Positions 6,502 through 13,865 of a DNA stretch of 18,987 nucleotides are shown here, piece after piece. The number at the start of each line of letters is the position of its first letter. Positions within the stretch are counted from its first letter, which is position 1. The notes beneath the pieces were generated by a model, which did not search any database, was not told the DNA's origin, and saw only the letters and a list, made by a program, of their open reading frames with translations. Source of the DNA: QHXN01 sp040509515 (GTDB taxonomy: Bacteria; Acidobacteriota; Blastocatellia; Pyrinomonadales; Pyrinomonadaceae); assembly GCA_040509515.1 (NCBI GenBank), contig JBEVKV010000093.1, forward strand, positions 1-18,987, given 5' to 3'. Both the position numbers and the translations under genes were made by a program.

Positions 6502-7404
6502 CATGAGGAGGTAGGCGGGGTTGTCCGGCGTCCACTCGGGCGCGGGCATGTCGTCGCAGGTGACGGCGAGGACGATGCGGCCGCGCTGCGGGTGGTAGAT
6601 GACGCCGACGTTCGAGCGCAGGGCGTCGAGCGCGCCCGACTTGGTCGCCTTCGGCACGCGCCACTGTGCGCGCCAGATGCCGTTCGTGCCCTGCTCTTTC
6701 TTCAGCAGGTCTATCATCTCCTTCGAGGCGGCGGGGCTGACGACCTCGCCGCGCTCCATCCTCTCAAGCAGCGCGGCCATCTCGCGCGGCGTCGTCCGGC
6801 CGAGGCCGAAGCGCCTGTTCGACTCGATCTTCCCTTCCCGGCTCTCGCCCCCGCCGCCGATCTTGCGCATGATGCGCGTCTGCGTGAGGCCGAGCGACTG
6901 CATGCGGTCGTTGACCGCGTCGGTCGTCAGGTGTTCGAGCACCATGTTCGTCGCGGTGTTGTCGCTCAAGGTCATCATCAGCGTCACGGCGTCGCGCAGG
7001 CTGAGGCGCAGCCCGTCGGTCAGCTCATTCAGCACGCCCGAGCCGCCGTACCTCACGGACTTACTCAGCACCAGCTCGTCCGACCACTTCGCGCGCCCCT
7101 CCGCGACGCGCGCGAACGCCTCGACCATGACGGCGACCTTGATGGTGCTCGCGGTGCGGACGGGCTCGTCGCCGCCGAAGCTGTACTCCGCGCCCGTGTC
7201 GAGGTTCTTCGCGTAGAGGTAGACGTTGCCGTTGAACCCTCCGACCTCCGCGCGCACGCGACGGTCGAGCCACGTCGGCACCGGCTTGGGCGTCGGAGCC
7301 GGCGCGGGCGCGGGCGTGTTGCCCGTCTGAGCCTGTGCGGCGGCGGCGCAGATGAGAAGCGCGCAGGCGACGGTCGTGAACGTTCTCGTGGGCTGCATTT
7401 TCAT
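6460..7404 (-). CDS. Exported class-A-beta-lactamase-like serine hydrolase
   Basis: The 314-residue product has a Sec signal peptide (about 1-26, AQAQ region) and a proline-rich spacer (30-43) before the enzyme domain. The penicillin-recognising fold is shown by S86-T-I-K89 (SxxK nucleophile), S147-D-N149 and K255-S-G257 in the place of KTG. The TTPREMAALL segment (204-213) matches the helix that follows the omega loop in class A enzymes. A typical omega-loop ExxLN with the deacylating glutamate is not visible; the region 176-200 is glycine/arginine-rich instead. It could therefore be a slow beta-lactamase, a peptidoglycan-linked hydrolase or a binding protein. It starts 14 bases after the ABC ATPase stop and is probably cotranscribed. 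GGGAG lies 4 bases before the ATG. Confidence 0.85.
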   Translation of the reverse strand: MKMQPTRTFTTVACALLICAAAAQAQTGNTPAPAPAPTPKPVPTWLDRRVRAEVGGFNGNVYLYAKNLDTGAEYSFGGDEPVRTASTIKVAVMVEAFARVAEGRAKWSDELVLSKSVRYGGSGVLNELTDGLRLSLRDAVTLMMTLSDNTATNMVLEHLTTDAVNDRMQSLGLTQTRIMRKIGGGGESREGKIESNRRFGLGRTTPREMAALLERMERGEVVSPAASKEMIDLLKKEQGTNGIWRAQWRVPKATKSGALDALRSNVGVIYHPQRGRIVLAVTCDDMPAPEWTPDNPAYLLMSRLSELIVDGLGK

Positions 7405-7418
7405 CTGGCTCCCGCGAA

Positions 7419-8159
7419 TCAGTCGGCGTGCTGGACGAAGTCGCGCGTGCGCGGGTCGCGCGGGTCGTTCAGCACCTGCGCGGTGTCGCCCAACTCGACG
7501 GCCTCGCCGGCCTCCATGTAGAGGACACGGTCGGCGACGGCTTCGAGGAACTTCATCGAGTGCGTGACGATGACCATCGTCTGCCCGCGCTCGACGAAGC
7601 CGCGCAGGGACGCGGCCAGCTCGTTGCTGCGCCGCGGGTCGAGCGCGCTCGTCGGCTCGTCGAAGAGCAGCGCCTCGGGGTTCATCGCCAGCGCGCGCAC
7701 GATGGCGACGCGCTGCTGCTCGCCGCCCGAGAGCGACTCTGGGTAGCGCCGTGCGGACTTCCCCAGCCCGACCGTCTCAAGCAGTTCGAGCGCGGGCGCC
7801 GCGGCCTCCGCGCGCGGCCGCGTCAAGACCGGCAACGGCGCCTCCGTCACGTTGCCGAGCACGGAGAGGTGCGGGAAGAGGTAGAAGTGCTGGAAGACCA
7901 TCCCGACCTGCCGCCGCAGTTGCTTGACGCGCCGCTGGTACTCCTTCTCCGCGAGCGCGGCTTCGAGCCGCACGCCGCCGGCTTCGAGCGACCCTTCGGT
8001 GATTCTCTCGAAGCCGTTCATGCAGCGCAGCAGCGTCGTCTTCCCAGACCCCGAGGGGCCGATGATGCCGAGCACCGTGCGCGGCTCGACCGTCAGGCTG
8101 ATGCCGCGCAGGATGCGCGTCTCGCCCGCGACCTTCCCCAAGCCTTCGACGCGTATCAT
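7419..8159 (-). CDS. Polar amino acid ABC transporter, ATP-binding subunit
   Basis: The 246-residue cytoplasmic ATPase powers the importer formed with the fused subunit just upstream. All ABC motifs are intact: Walker A GPSGSGKTT (34-42), Q-loop Q90 in VFQHFYLFPH, signature LSGGEQQR (143-150), Walker B ALLFDEPT (163-170) and the switch histidine H200. The sequence is of the GlnQ/HisP type, which serves polar amino acids, and its length is normal for that family. Its ATG overlaps the stop of the preceding gene as ATGA, which indicates translational coupling and a fixed subunit ratio. The exact amino acid cannot be read from the ATPase. Confidence 0.93.
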   Translation of the reverse strand: MIRVEGLGKVAGETRILRGISLTVEPRTVLGIIGPSGSGKTTLLRCMNGFERITEGSLEAGGVRLEAALAEKEYQRRVKQLRRQVGMVFQHFYLFPHLSVLGNVTEAPLPVLTRPRAEAAAPALELLETVGLGKSARRYPESLSGGEQQRVAIVRALAMNPEALLFDEPTSALDPRRSNELAASLRGFVERGQTMVIVTHSMKFLEAVADRVLYMEAGEAVELGDTAQVLNDPRDPRTRDFVQHAD

Positions 8160-9655
8160 CCCGCCACCTCCGCCTCGACGGCGCGCAGCGCCTGCCGGCG
8201 CTGGAGCCGCAGCTCAAGCCGGCGCGCGAGGTGCGCGAGCGGCAGACTCATCAGAAGGTAGAAGGCCGAGACGATTGCGCCGAGCAGCATGAACTCGCCC
8301 GACGCGTTCGCCAACTCGCGGTAGGCCGTCGCCAACTCCCAGACCGAGATGGCGAAGGCGACCGACGTGTCCTTGAAGAGCGAGACGAAGTCGTTCGTCA
8401 TCGGCGGCAGCGCGATGCGCAGCGCCTGCGGCAGCACGATGCGCCGGAACGCGAGCACCGGGCTCATCCCCAAAGCGTAGGCCGCCTCGTGCTGCCCCTT
8501 CGGGACGGCTTCGAGCGCCGCGCGGTAGACCTGCGACTCGTAGGCCGCGTAGTTCAGCCCGAGCCCGACGAGCGCCGTCAGCCAGCCCGGCATCGCCAGC
8601 CCCAACCGCGGCAACCCGAAGTAGAGGAACAGCAGTTGGACGAGGACGGGCGTGCCGCGGAAGAACTCGACGTAGACGGTGCAGACGAAGCGCAGCCACG
8701 CGGGCCCGCGCGACTGTCCGACCGCGAGCGCGAGCCCGAGCGTCACCGCGATGACCATCGCGCCGAGCGAGAGCAGGACGGTCACGAGCGCCGCGCGCGT
8801 CAGACGCCAGATTGCCTCGCCCCAGTTGAAAGAGGTCGAGGTGATTTCGTATTTCACCTCGTCGGGGCGCTTCTCGCCCTCGGCCACGTCGGTGCGCGCG
8901 GCGGCCTTCAGCTCCTCCTGCGCGTCGTTCCAGAGGTTCCACTTGCGCAGGATTTTTTCGAGCGTCCCGTCGCGCACGATCTTGTCGATGCCGGCGTCGA
9001 CCTCTGCCTTCAGCGCCTCGTCGCCCTTGCGCAGACCTATCACGTACGCGCCGCGCATGAAGGGCTCGCCCGCCGGCTTCAGCTTCGGGTTCGGCCGCGC
9101 GTAGAAGGCTTCCATCGGCACGTCCATCAGCACGGCGTCCACGCGCCCCAACTCCAAATCCCTGTAAGCCCCGACCGGGTCGGCGTAGCCCTTGAAGGGG
9201 ATGCCCTCCTTCTCCATCAGCCGCGAGGCGGCCGTGTTGCCGAGCGTCCCGACCATTCGCCGGCGACAGTCTTCGAGCTTCTCGATGCGCGTCTCGCTTT
9301 GGCGGACGGTGAGCTGTAGCTGGAAGACGTAATAGGGCTTGCTGAAGAGGATGACGCGCGCGCGGTCGGCGGTCGGCTCAAGGCCGTTGACGACCACGTC
9401 GAACTCGCCGCGCTGGAGCGAGGTGACGATGGTCTCCCAGTCGGTCGGGACGAACTCGGGGCGGCGGTTCATCGCGGCCGCCAGCGCCTCGACCATCTCA
9501 AGCTCGTAGCCGACGTACCTGTCGGGGTGCGCCGGGTCGGAGAAGACGTAGGGCGCGCCGCCGCTCGGGTCAGCGCCCCAGCGCAGCACGGCCTGTGCGT
9601 CGGCGGCGGCCTCGAAGAGAAGGAGACAGAGAAGGACGGAAGCGAGCTTTCTCAT
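8156..9655 (-). CDS. Fused solute-binding/permease subunit of a polar amino acid ABC importer
   Basis: The 499-residue protein joins two functions usually encoded by separate genes. A signal sequence (1-20) leads to a family 3 solute-binding domain (about 24-242), with the expected ligand-contact region ADRAR near 96-100 and D178 in LMDVP. A charged linker (about 243-278) leads to a HisM/GlnP-type permease domain (279-485) with several membrane helices and the EAA loop at about 382-411 (EAVPKGQHEAAYALG...PQALRIALPP), which docks on the ATPase. Tethering the binding domain to the permease means it stays at the membrane, on the outer face. Glutamine, glutamate or another polar amino acid is the likely cargo. 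The ATPase gene overlaps its stop by four bases. Confidence 0.92.
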   Translation of the reverse strand: MRKLASVLLCLLLFEAAADAQAVLRWGADPSGGAPYVFSDPAHPDRYVGYELEMVEALAAAMNRRPEFVPTDWETIVTSLQRGEFDVVVNGLEPTADRARVILFSKPYYVFQLQLTVRQSETRIEKLEDCRRRMVGTLGNTAASRLMEKEGIPFKGYADPVGAYRDLELGRVDAVLMDVPMEAFYARPNPKLKPAGEPFMRGAYVIGLRKGDEALKAEVDAGIDKIVRDGTLEKILRKWNLWNDAQEELKAAARTDVAEGEKRPDEVKYEITSTSFNWGEAIWRLTRAALVTVLLSLGAMVIAVTLGLALAVGQSRGPAWLRFVCTVYVEFFRGTPVLVQLLFLYFGLPRLGLAMPGWLTALVGLGLNYAAYESQVYRAALEAVPKGQHEAAYALGMSPVLAFRRIVLPQALRIALPPMTNDFVSLFKDTSVAFAISVWELATAYRELANASGEFMLLGAIVSAFYLLMSLPLAHLARRLELRLQRRQALRAVEAEVAG

Positions 9656-9674
9656 TTTTCAGGACGGACTGTGT

Positions 9675-9701
9675 CGCCTATGAATTGGGCGAGCGTGTCA
9701 A
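9675..9701 (-). promoter_or_regulatory. Promoter candidate for the ABC transporter genes
   Basis: Read on the minus strand, a perfect TTGACA (9696-9701) is followed after 15 bases by TAGGCG (9675-9680); CATAGG at 9678-9683 is another placing. The -35 is perfect but both -10 choices are weak. The position, 20-46 bases before the ATG at 9655, is reasonable. Confidence 0.35.
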
Positions 9702-9726
9702 TACACTTCCCGCCGCCGACTACCCG

Positions 9727-9740
9727 GCCCCGTCAGGGGC
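9727..9740 (-). repeat. Short GC-rich hairpin between the amidohydrolase and transporter genes
   Basis: Bases 9727-9731 pair with 9736-9740 around a four-base loop. It lies about 26 bases past the amidohydrolase stop. No T-run follows on either strand, so a role as an intrinsic terminator is doubtful. Confidence 0.25.
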
Positions 9741-9765
9741 GGCTTGTGTTATAGCGCGACGTGCG

Positions 9766-11085
9766 TCACCGCCCGCTCCCCTTCGCCTCGCCCGCGTGGC
9801 GTTCGAGGTAGTCGAGCACGACGTTCGACATCACCTTGACGCCGACGACGAGGCTCTCCTCGTCCACGTCGAAGTCGGGCGTGTGCCAGCCGGCGGTGAT
9901 GCCGCGCCCGCGGTTGCCGACGCCGAGGAAGTAGAAGAAGCCGGGGACGACCTTCTGGTAGGCGGAGAAGTCTTCGGCCGGCATGAAGGGCTTGATGGCG
10001 AGCGCGTTCCCCGCCCCGACGACGCGGCGGACGGTCGGCAGCGTCTCCTCGACGAGCGCCGGCTCGTTGAAGGTGACGGCGTTGCCGTCGCCCATCTCAA
10101 GCTCGTAGGTCGCGCCGTAGGCGGCCGTCACGTTCTGTAGCGTCTCGCGCATCATCGCGATGGAGCGCTCGCGCACCTGATCGTTGAAGGTGCGCATCGT
10201 CCCCGTCATCTTCACCTCGCCGGCGATGACGTTGAAGCGGTCGCCGCCGCGAATCGTCCCGACCGTGATGACGAGCGGTTCGAGCGGGTCGATGCGCCGG
10301 CTCCTGATGTTCTGGAGCGCGAGCACGCACTGCGCGGCGACGACGACGGCGTCGATGCCGACGTGCGGCTGCGCGCCGTGCGAAGACTTGCCCTTGATGG
10401 TGACGTAGAAGGTGTCGGCCGAGGCCATCGCCGGCCCCGAGTGGTAGCCGATCTGCCCGGCCTGTAGGTTCGGCTCGGTGTGGAGGCCGAAGATGGCCCG
10501 CGGGCGCGGGTTCTCAAGCGCGCCCTCTTTAATCATCAGCTTCGCGCCGCCCTCCTCGCCCGCGGGCGCGCCCTCCTCCGCGGGCTGAAAGATGAACTTG
10601 ACCGTGCCGCGCACGTCCTCCTTCATCCTGCTCAGCAGTTCGGCGACGCCGAGTTCGACGGTCGTGTGCACGTCGTGGCCGCAGGCGTGCATGACGCCGG
10701 GCGTCTGCGACTTGAACGGCTTGTCGCCCACTTCCTGAATCGGCAGCGCGTCCATGTCGGCGCGGACGGCGACGACGGGGCCGGGCTTTCCGCCGACGAG
10801 CAGCGCGGTCACGCCGTGTTTGCCGACGCCGGTCTTCACGTCGGTCAGCCCGAGCGAGCGCAGGCGCTCGGCGACGACGCGCGAGGTGCGCTCCTCGCGG
10901 TTCGACAATTCGGGGTGCGCGTGCAGGTCGCGCCGCGTCTCGACCAGACGCCCGCGCAGCGCCTCGGCCGCCGCCGCGATTTTCTGGTCGCGCGCCCCCG
11001 CCTGAGCTGACGCCCGTCCGCGCGACGCGATTGCCGCGGCCGCGAGCAGCACCGCCGCCAACGAAAGTGTGATGAACAGTCTCAA
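9766..11085 (-). CDS. Exported M20-family amidohydrolase (hippurate hydrolase/IAA-amino acid hydrolase type)
   Basis: The 439-residue metal-dependent enzyme hydrolyses the amide bond of N-acyl or N-aroyl amino acids. An N-terminal signal peptide (about 1-28) suggests it works outside the cytoplasm, unlike most hippurate hydrolases. Metal-site residues are C135 and H137 in HACGHD, E170/E171 in PAEEG, H202 in GLHTEP and H401 in WHTPDF. RADMDALP (108-115) is the family signature. The dimerisation domain contains GKSSHGAQPHVGIDA (232-246). The true substrate is unknown, and peptide or carbamoyl substrates are possible. The start is TTG at 11085 with GGAG about seven bases upstream. Its neighbours are an amino acid importer downstream and an acyl-CoA ligase upstream, which fits release and uptake of both products. 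Confidence 0.9.
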   Translation of the reverse strand: MRLFITLSLAAVLLAAAAIASRGRASAQAGARDQKIAAAAEALRGRLVETRRDLHAHPELSNREERTSRVVAERLRSLGLTDVKTGVGKHGVTALLVGGKPGPVVAVRADMDALPIQEVGDKPFKSQTPGVMHACGHDVHTTVELGVAELLSRMKEDVRGTVKFIFQPAEEGAPAGEEGGAKLMIKEGALENPRPRAIFGLHTEPNLQAGQIGYHSGPAMASADTFYVTIKGKSSHGAQPHVGIDAVVVAAQCVLALQNIRSRRIDPLEPLVITVGTIRGGDRFNVIAGEVKMTGTMRTFNDQVRERSIAMMRETLQNVTAAYGATYELEMGDGNAVTFNEPALVEETLPTVRRVVGAGNALAIKPFMPAEDFSAYQKVVPGFFYFLGVGNRGRGITAGWHTPDFDVDEESLVVGVKVMSNVVLDYLERHAGEAKGSGR

Positions 11086-11100
11086 GGTGTTTCTCCGCTC

Positions 11101-11137
11101 CGAAATTTCAAATCTGAAATTTGAAACTTGAAATTTT
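11101..11137. repeat. AT-rich tandem heptamer repeat with inverted symmetry
   Basis: Five consecutive seven-base units (11101-11135) follow the consensus TGAAATT; units 3 and 5 are exact and units 1, 2 and 4 have one to three changes. The tract also contains inverted repeats: 11106-11113 pairs perfectly with 11119-11126 around a five-base loop, and 11103-11111 pairs with 11128-11136. It lies in the 61-base gap between two minus-strand genes, in an otherwise very GC-rich setting. It may be a short tandemly repeated element, a protein-binding site or an mRNA hairpin. Confidence 0.65.
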
Positions 11138-11146
11138 AACTGGCCT

Positions 11147-12097
11147 TCAGTCGGCGTACTGCCGCTGCGTGCGCCGGTAGAGCGTGAGGCCGAACCACAG
11201 CTCCCAGAAGATCGCGAGGACGACGAGCGCCGAGACGACTGAGACGAGCTGCGACTCGGTCACCTTCTGGACGACGACGTAGACATCGCCCGCGAGCCCG
11301 AGCGCCAGTGGGACGAGCGCCGCGACGAGTATCTTCGACGCGAAGCGGTGGAAGTGCTCGGTCTCTTCGCCCTGCTCGACGAGGCGGTGGTAGGCCGCCG
11401 GGGTGATGAGCAGCACGATGGTCAGCGCGTTCAGGCCGAGCGCCGCGAGGTGTATGTACTTCGAGAGCGGCGGCAGCCGGTCGAAGCTCTCCGTGAGGAC
11501 GCAGATGAACTGGAAGCCGAGCAGCGCCTGCGAGCCGGGCAGCACCACGCGGCACTCGGTCAGTACGTGCTTGATCTTGTCGGTGAGCTTCGCCCTCTCG
11601 TCCCGCCCCTTCTCGTCGCCCATCTCGCCCTCCCCCCGCTTCTTCTCCGCGGCAATCTCGTCGGCGCGCTCGCGCCGCATGTAGAACCCCAGCAGGTACC
11701 AGAACGACGCCGCCATCAACGCGCCCAACAGCCCCGCCGCCGCGCCCGGCTTCCAGCCGAAGACCTTCTGCACCGCCACGAAGAGGTCTACCCCCAGCCC
11801 GAGCGCGAACGGCAGCAGCGCCCACGCCATCAGGTTCGACGTGTAGCGGTGCTGCTCGTGCGTGTCCTCGCCGCGCTCGACCAGCCGGTGGTAGGCCGAC
11901 GGCGAGATGATGAGCCCGACCGCGACGAGCATCAGCCCGAGCCCGACGAGCTTGAGCAACTGCGAAGGCAGCGGGAGCGAATCGAACCCCGGCTCGAAGA
12001 TCGAGCGGAACTGGAAGCCGACGAGCACCTGCGCGCCCAGCACCAGCATCCGCGACTCGTTGAGCGCGTTCTCTACCTTGTCTTTAATCTTCGCCAT
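11147..12097 (-). CDS. Internally duplicated DUF6328-like membrane protein
   Basis: The 316-residue protein is made of two homologous halves, about residues 3-141 and 170-308, offset by 167. Matching blocks include GFQF (27-30 and 194-197), SPSAYHRLVERGE (65-77) against TPAAYHRLVEQGE (232-244), and the last hydrophobic block with DLFVAVQKV against DVYVVVQKV. Each half has about three to four hydrophobic helices, and a charged Lys/Glu/Arg linker (142-169) separates them. The pattern resembles DUF6328, a family of single-unit membrane proteins with no known function. The name is from memory and should be checked. The gene starts six bases after the stop of the acyl-CoA ligase gene, so the two are surely cotranscribed. 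Confidence 0.8.
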   Translation of the reverse strand: MAKIKDKVENALNESRMLVLGAQVLVGFQFRSIFEPGFDSLPLPSQLLKLVGLGLMLVAVGLIISPSAYHRLVERGEDTHEQHRYTSNLMAWALLPFALGLGVDLFVAVQKVFGWKPGAAAGLLGALMAASFWYLLGFYMRRERADEIAAEKKRGEGEMGDEKGRDERAKLTDKIKHVLTECRVVLPGSQALLGFQFICVLTESFDRLPPLSKYIHLAALGLNALTIVLLITPAAYHRLVEQGEETEHFHRFASKILVAALVPLALGLAGDVYVVVQKVTESQLVSVVSALVVLAIFWELWFGLTLYRRTQRQYAD

Positions 12098-12103
12098 TCG
12101 CTT

Positions 12104-13633
12104 TCAACCAACCGTCTCCCGCCACAGGGCCTGAAGCTCGCGCTTGAGCACCTTGCCCGTCGGGCCTTTCGGGAGCGCGGGGACGACGCGGACGGTCTTC
12201 GGGCACTTGAAGTCCGCGAGGTGCTCGCGGCAGTAGGCGGCGATCTCTTCGGCCGAAGCCTCGCGCCCCTCTTTGAGCACGACGAAGGCCGCCACGTCCT
12301 CGCCGTACAAATCGTCGGGGACGCCGAAGGCGGCGGCCTCCGCGACGGCCGGGTGCTTGTAGAGCAGCTCGTCTATCTCGCGCGGGTAGATGTTCTCGCC
12401 GCCGCGGATGATCATGTCAGACTTGCGGTCGATGATGTGGTAGAAGCCCTCCGGGTCGCGGAAGCCCACGTCGCCCGTGTGGAACCAGCCGCCGCGGAAG
12501 GCGCGCGCCGTCGCCTCCTCGTTGCGGAAGTAGCCCTTGAAAACGTTCTCGCCGCGCATGACGATCTCGCCCGCCTCGCCGTCCGCAAGCTCTCGGTCTT
12601 CCTCGTCCACCACGCGCATCTCGTTGCCGATGGGCATCCCGCACGAGCCTGCGCGGCGGCGCGCGTCCGGCGGGTTAAAGGTCGAGCGGCAGGTGGACTC
12701 CGAAAGCCCGTAGCCCTCGACGACGAGACAGCCGAACGTCTCCTCGAAACGGCGCATCACCTCGGCCGGGACGGGCGCGGAGCCGCACATGGCGAAGCGG
12801 AGCCGCTCGATGTTCACGCCCTCGGGCACGCCCTCGGGGTACGTCGCGAGCAGCATCGAGAGCATCGTCGCCACCGAGCCGAACGAGGTGACGCCGTACT
12901 CGCTCACGATCCGCCAGTGGCGCGAGGCCGAGAAGCGCGGGCTGACGACCGTCGAGCCGCCCGCGTAGAGCGCGCTCGCGGTCGTCACCGAGACGGCGTT
13001 CATGTGGAAGAGCGGCATCACCGTCAAGAGCCTGTCGTCCTCCGTGAAGCCGAGCCACTCGACAATCTGCCGCGCGTTGGCCAGCAGGTTCCCGTGCGTG
13101 AGCAGGCATCCCTTCGGCTTCCCCGTCGTCCCCGACGTGTAGATGATGATCGCCTCGTCGTCGCGCGCCAGTCCGCCCGCGCCCCACGCGCCCGGCTCGG
13201 GCGGGAACTCCCCGCTCGACTCGCGCTCGTCGTCGAAGACGAGAGTCTTGCCGAGCGTCTTTGACTCCGCGCGGAGCGCCTCGACCTGCGCGGCGAACTG
13301 CGAGTGGTAGAGCAGCAGCCGCGCCTCGGAGTTGCCGACGACGTAGGCCATCTCCTCCGGCTTGAGCAGCGAGTTGACCGGCCCGGCGAGCGCGCCCAAC
13401 TTGAAGCAGGCGAAGTAGGCGATGACGTACTCGGCGCTGTTGGGGAGGAGCAGGCTTACCACGTCCCCCTTCTTCACGCCGAATGCGTCGAGCATGTTGG
13501 CCGTGCGGTTGACCGCCGCGTCGAACTCGCGGTAGGTGAAGCTCCGCCCGTCGGCCTCCGAGAAGAGAAAGACCTTTTCGGGCGACGCGGCGGCGCGCCG
13601 CTCCAACAGCTCACGCAGATTCTCGAAGCTCAA
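12104..13633 (-). CDS. AMP-forming acyl-CoA synthetase
   Basis: The 509-residue adenylate-forming ligase activates a carboxylic acid with ATP and joins it to CoA in the cytoplasm. The P-loop-like YTSGTTGKPKG (165-175), YGLSES (308-313), WFHTGD (383-388), the hinge region DRKSDMIIRGGENIYP (402-417) and the C-terminal PTGK with catalytic lysine K494 are all intact. Its length and motifs fit medium/long-chain fatty-acid or crotonobetaine/aryl-CoA ligases; the substrate cannot be fixed from sequence alone. The start is TTG at 13633 with only a weak ribosome binding site. It is the first gene of the minus-strand run, with a TATGAT element about 75 bases upstream. Given the exported amidohydrolase three genes on, it may activate the acid released there. 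Confidence 0.92.
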   Translation of the reverse strand: MSFENLRELLERRAAASPEKVFLFSEADGRSFTYREFDAAVNRTANMLDAFGVKKGDVVSLLLPNSAEYVIAYFACFKLGALAGPVNSLLKPEEMAYVVGNSEARLLLYHSQFAAQVEALRAESKTLGKTLVFDDERESSGEFPPEPGAWGAGGLARDDEAIIIYTSGTTGKPKGCLLTHGNLLANARQIVEWLGFTEDDRLLTVMPLFHMNAVSVTTASALYAGGSTVVSPRFSASRHWRIVSEYGVTSFGSVATMLSMLLATYPEGVPEGVNIERLRFAMCGSAPVPAEVMRRFEETFGCLVVEGYGLSESTCRSTFNPPDARRRAGSCGMPIGNEMRVVDEEDRELADGEAGEIVMRGENVFKGYFRNEEATARAFRGGWFHTGDVGFRDPEGFYHIIDRKSDMIIRGGENIYPREIDELLYKHPAVAEAAAFGVPDDLYGEDVAAFVVLKEGREASAEEIAAYCREHLADFKCPKTVRVVPALPKGPTGKVLKRELQALWRETVG

Positions 13634-13708
13634 GACGTTCGTCTCGCCCGAAGCCGGCGCGCTGACGCGGGACTCCGGGCCGCCACAGGTTTTGAAGAAC
13701 GCCGGACA

Positions 13709-13714
13709 TCATAG
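13709..13714 (-). promoter_or_regulatory. -10 candidate for the acyl-CoA ligase run
   Basis: On the minus strand the hexamer reads TATGAT, matching five of six -10 bases. No clear -35 is seen. A start near 13702 would leave a leader of about 70 bases. It lies in the 232-base gap between two divergent genes, which must hold promoters for both directions. Confidence 0.4.
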
Positions 13715-13776
13715 CGGACGTTTGCGAAGATTGGCTAAGCCGCGCCTCTTTTTTCGCGCGGGGCGGGGCCGGCGTG

Positions 13777-13785
13777 TGTTATATT
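13777..13785 (+). promoter_or_regulatory. Extended -10 promoter candidate for the aldehyde dehydrogenase gene
   Basis: TGTTATATT fits TG-n-TATnnT, with TATATT at 13780-13785 and no -35 match upstream. The predicted leader is about 74 bases. It has the same TGtTAT core as the element at 214-222 before the TPR gene. Confidence 0.5.
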
Positions 13786-13839
13786 TTCGCGGTCTCCGGA
13801 AGCCGCGCCCGTAGGCAAACGCTCCCGTACCCGGCGCCG

Positions 13840-13852
13840 AAAATTCAATTTT
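13840..13852 (+). repeat. AT-rich palindrome in the aldehyde dehydrogenase leader
   Basis: AAAATT at 13840-13845 and AATTTT at 13847-13852 form a perfect inverted repeat around one C, 13 bases before the ATG. No Shine-Dalgarno sequence is present there. The patch may act as an unstructured A/U-rich ribosome entry site or a repressor site. Confidence 0.35.
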
Positions 13853-13865
13853 AAAAAGTTACCGC

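Noticed and set aside
9746..9754. TGTTAT-type extended -10 on the plus strand
   Set aside because: The match in the downstream half is poor (TATAGC) and no plus-strand gene follows. An antisense transcript is possible but unsupported.
11348..13264. Long plus-strand frame of 638 codons opposite the DUF6328-like and acyl-CoA ligase genes
   Set aside because: It spans two clear minus-strand genes and has a biased, domain-free composition. It is a shadow of GC-rich coding sequence.
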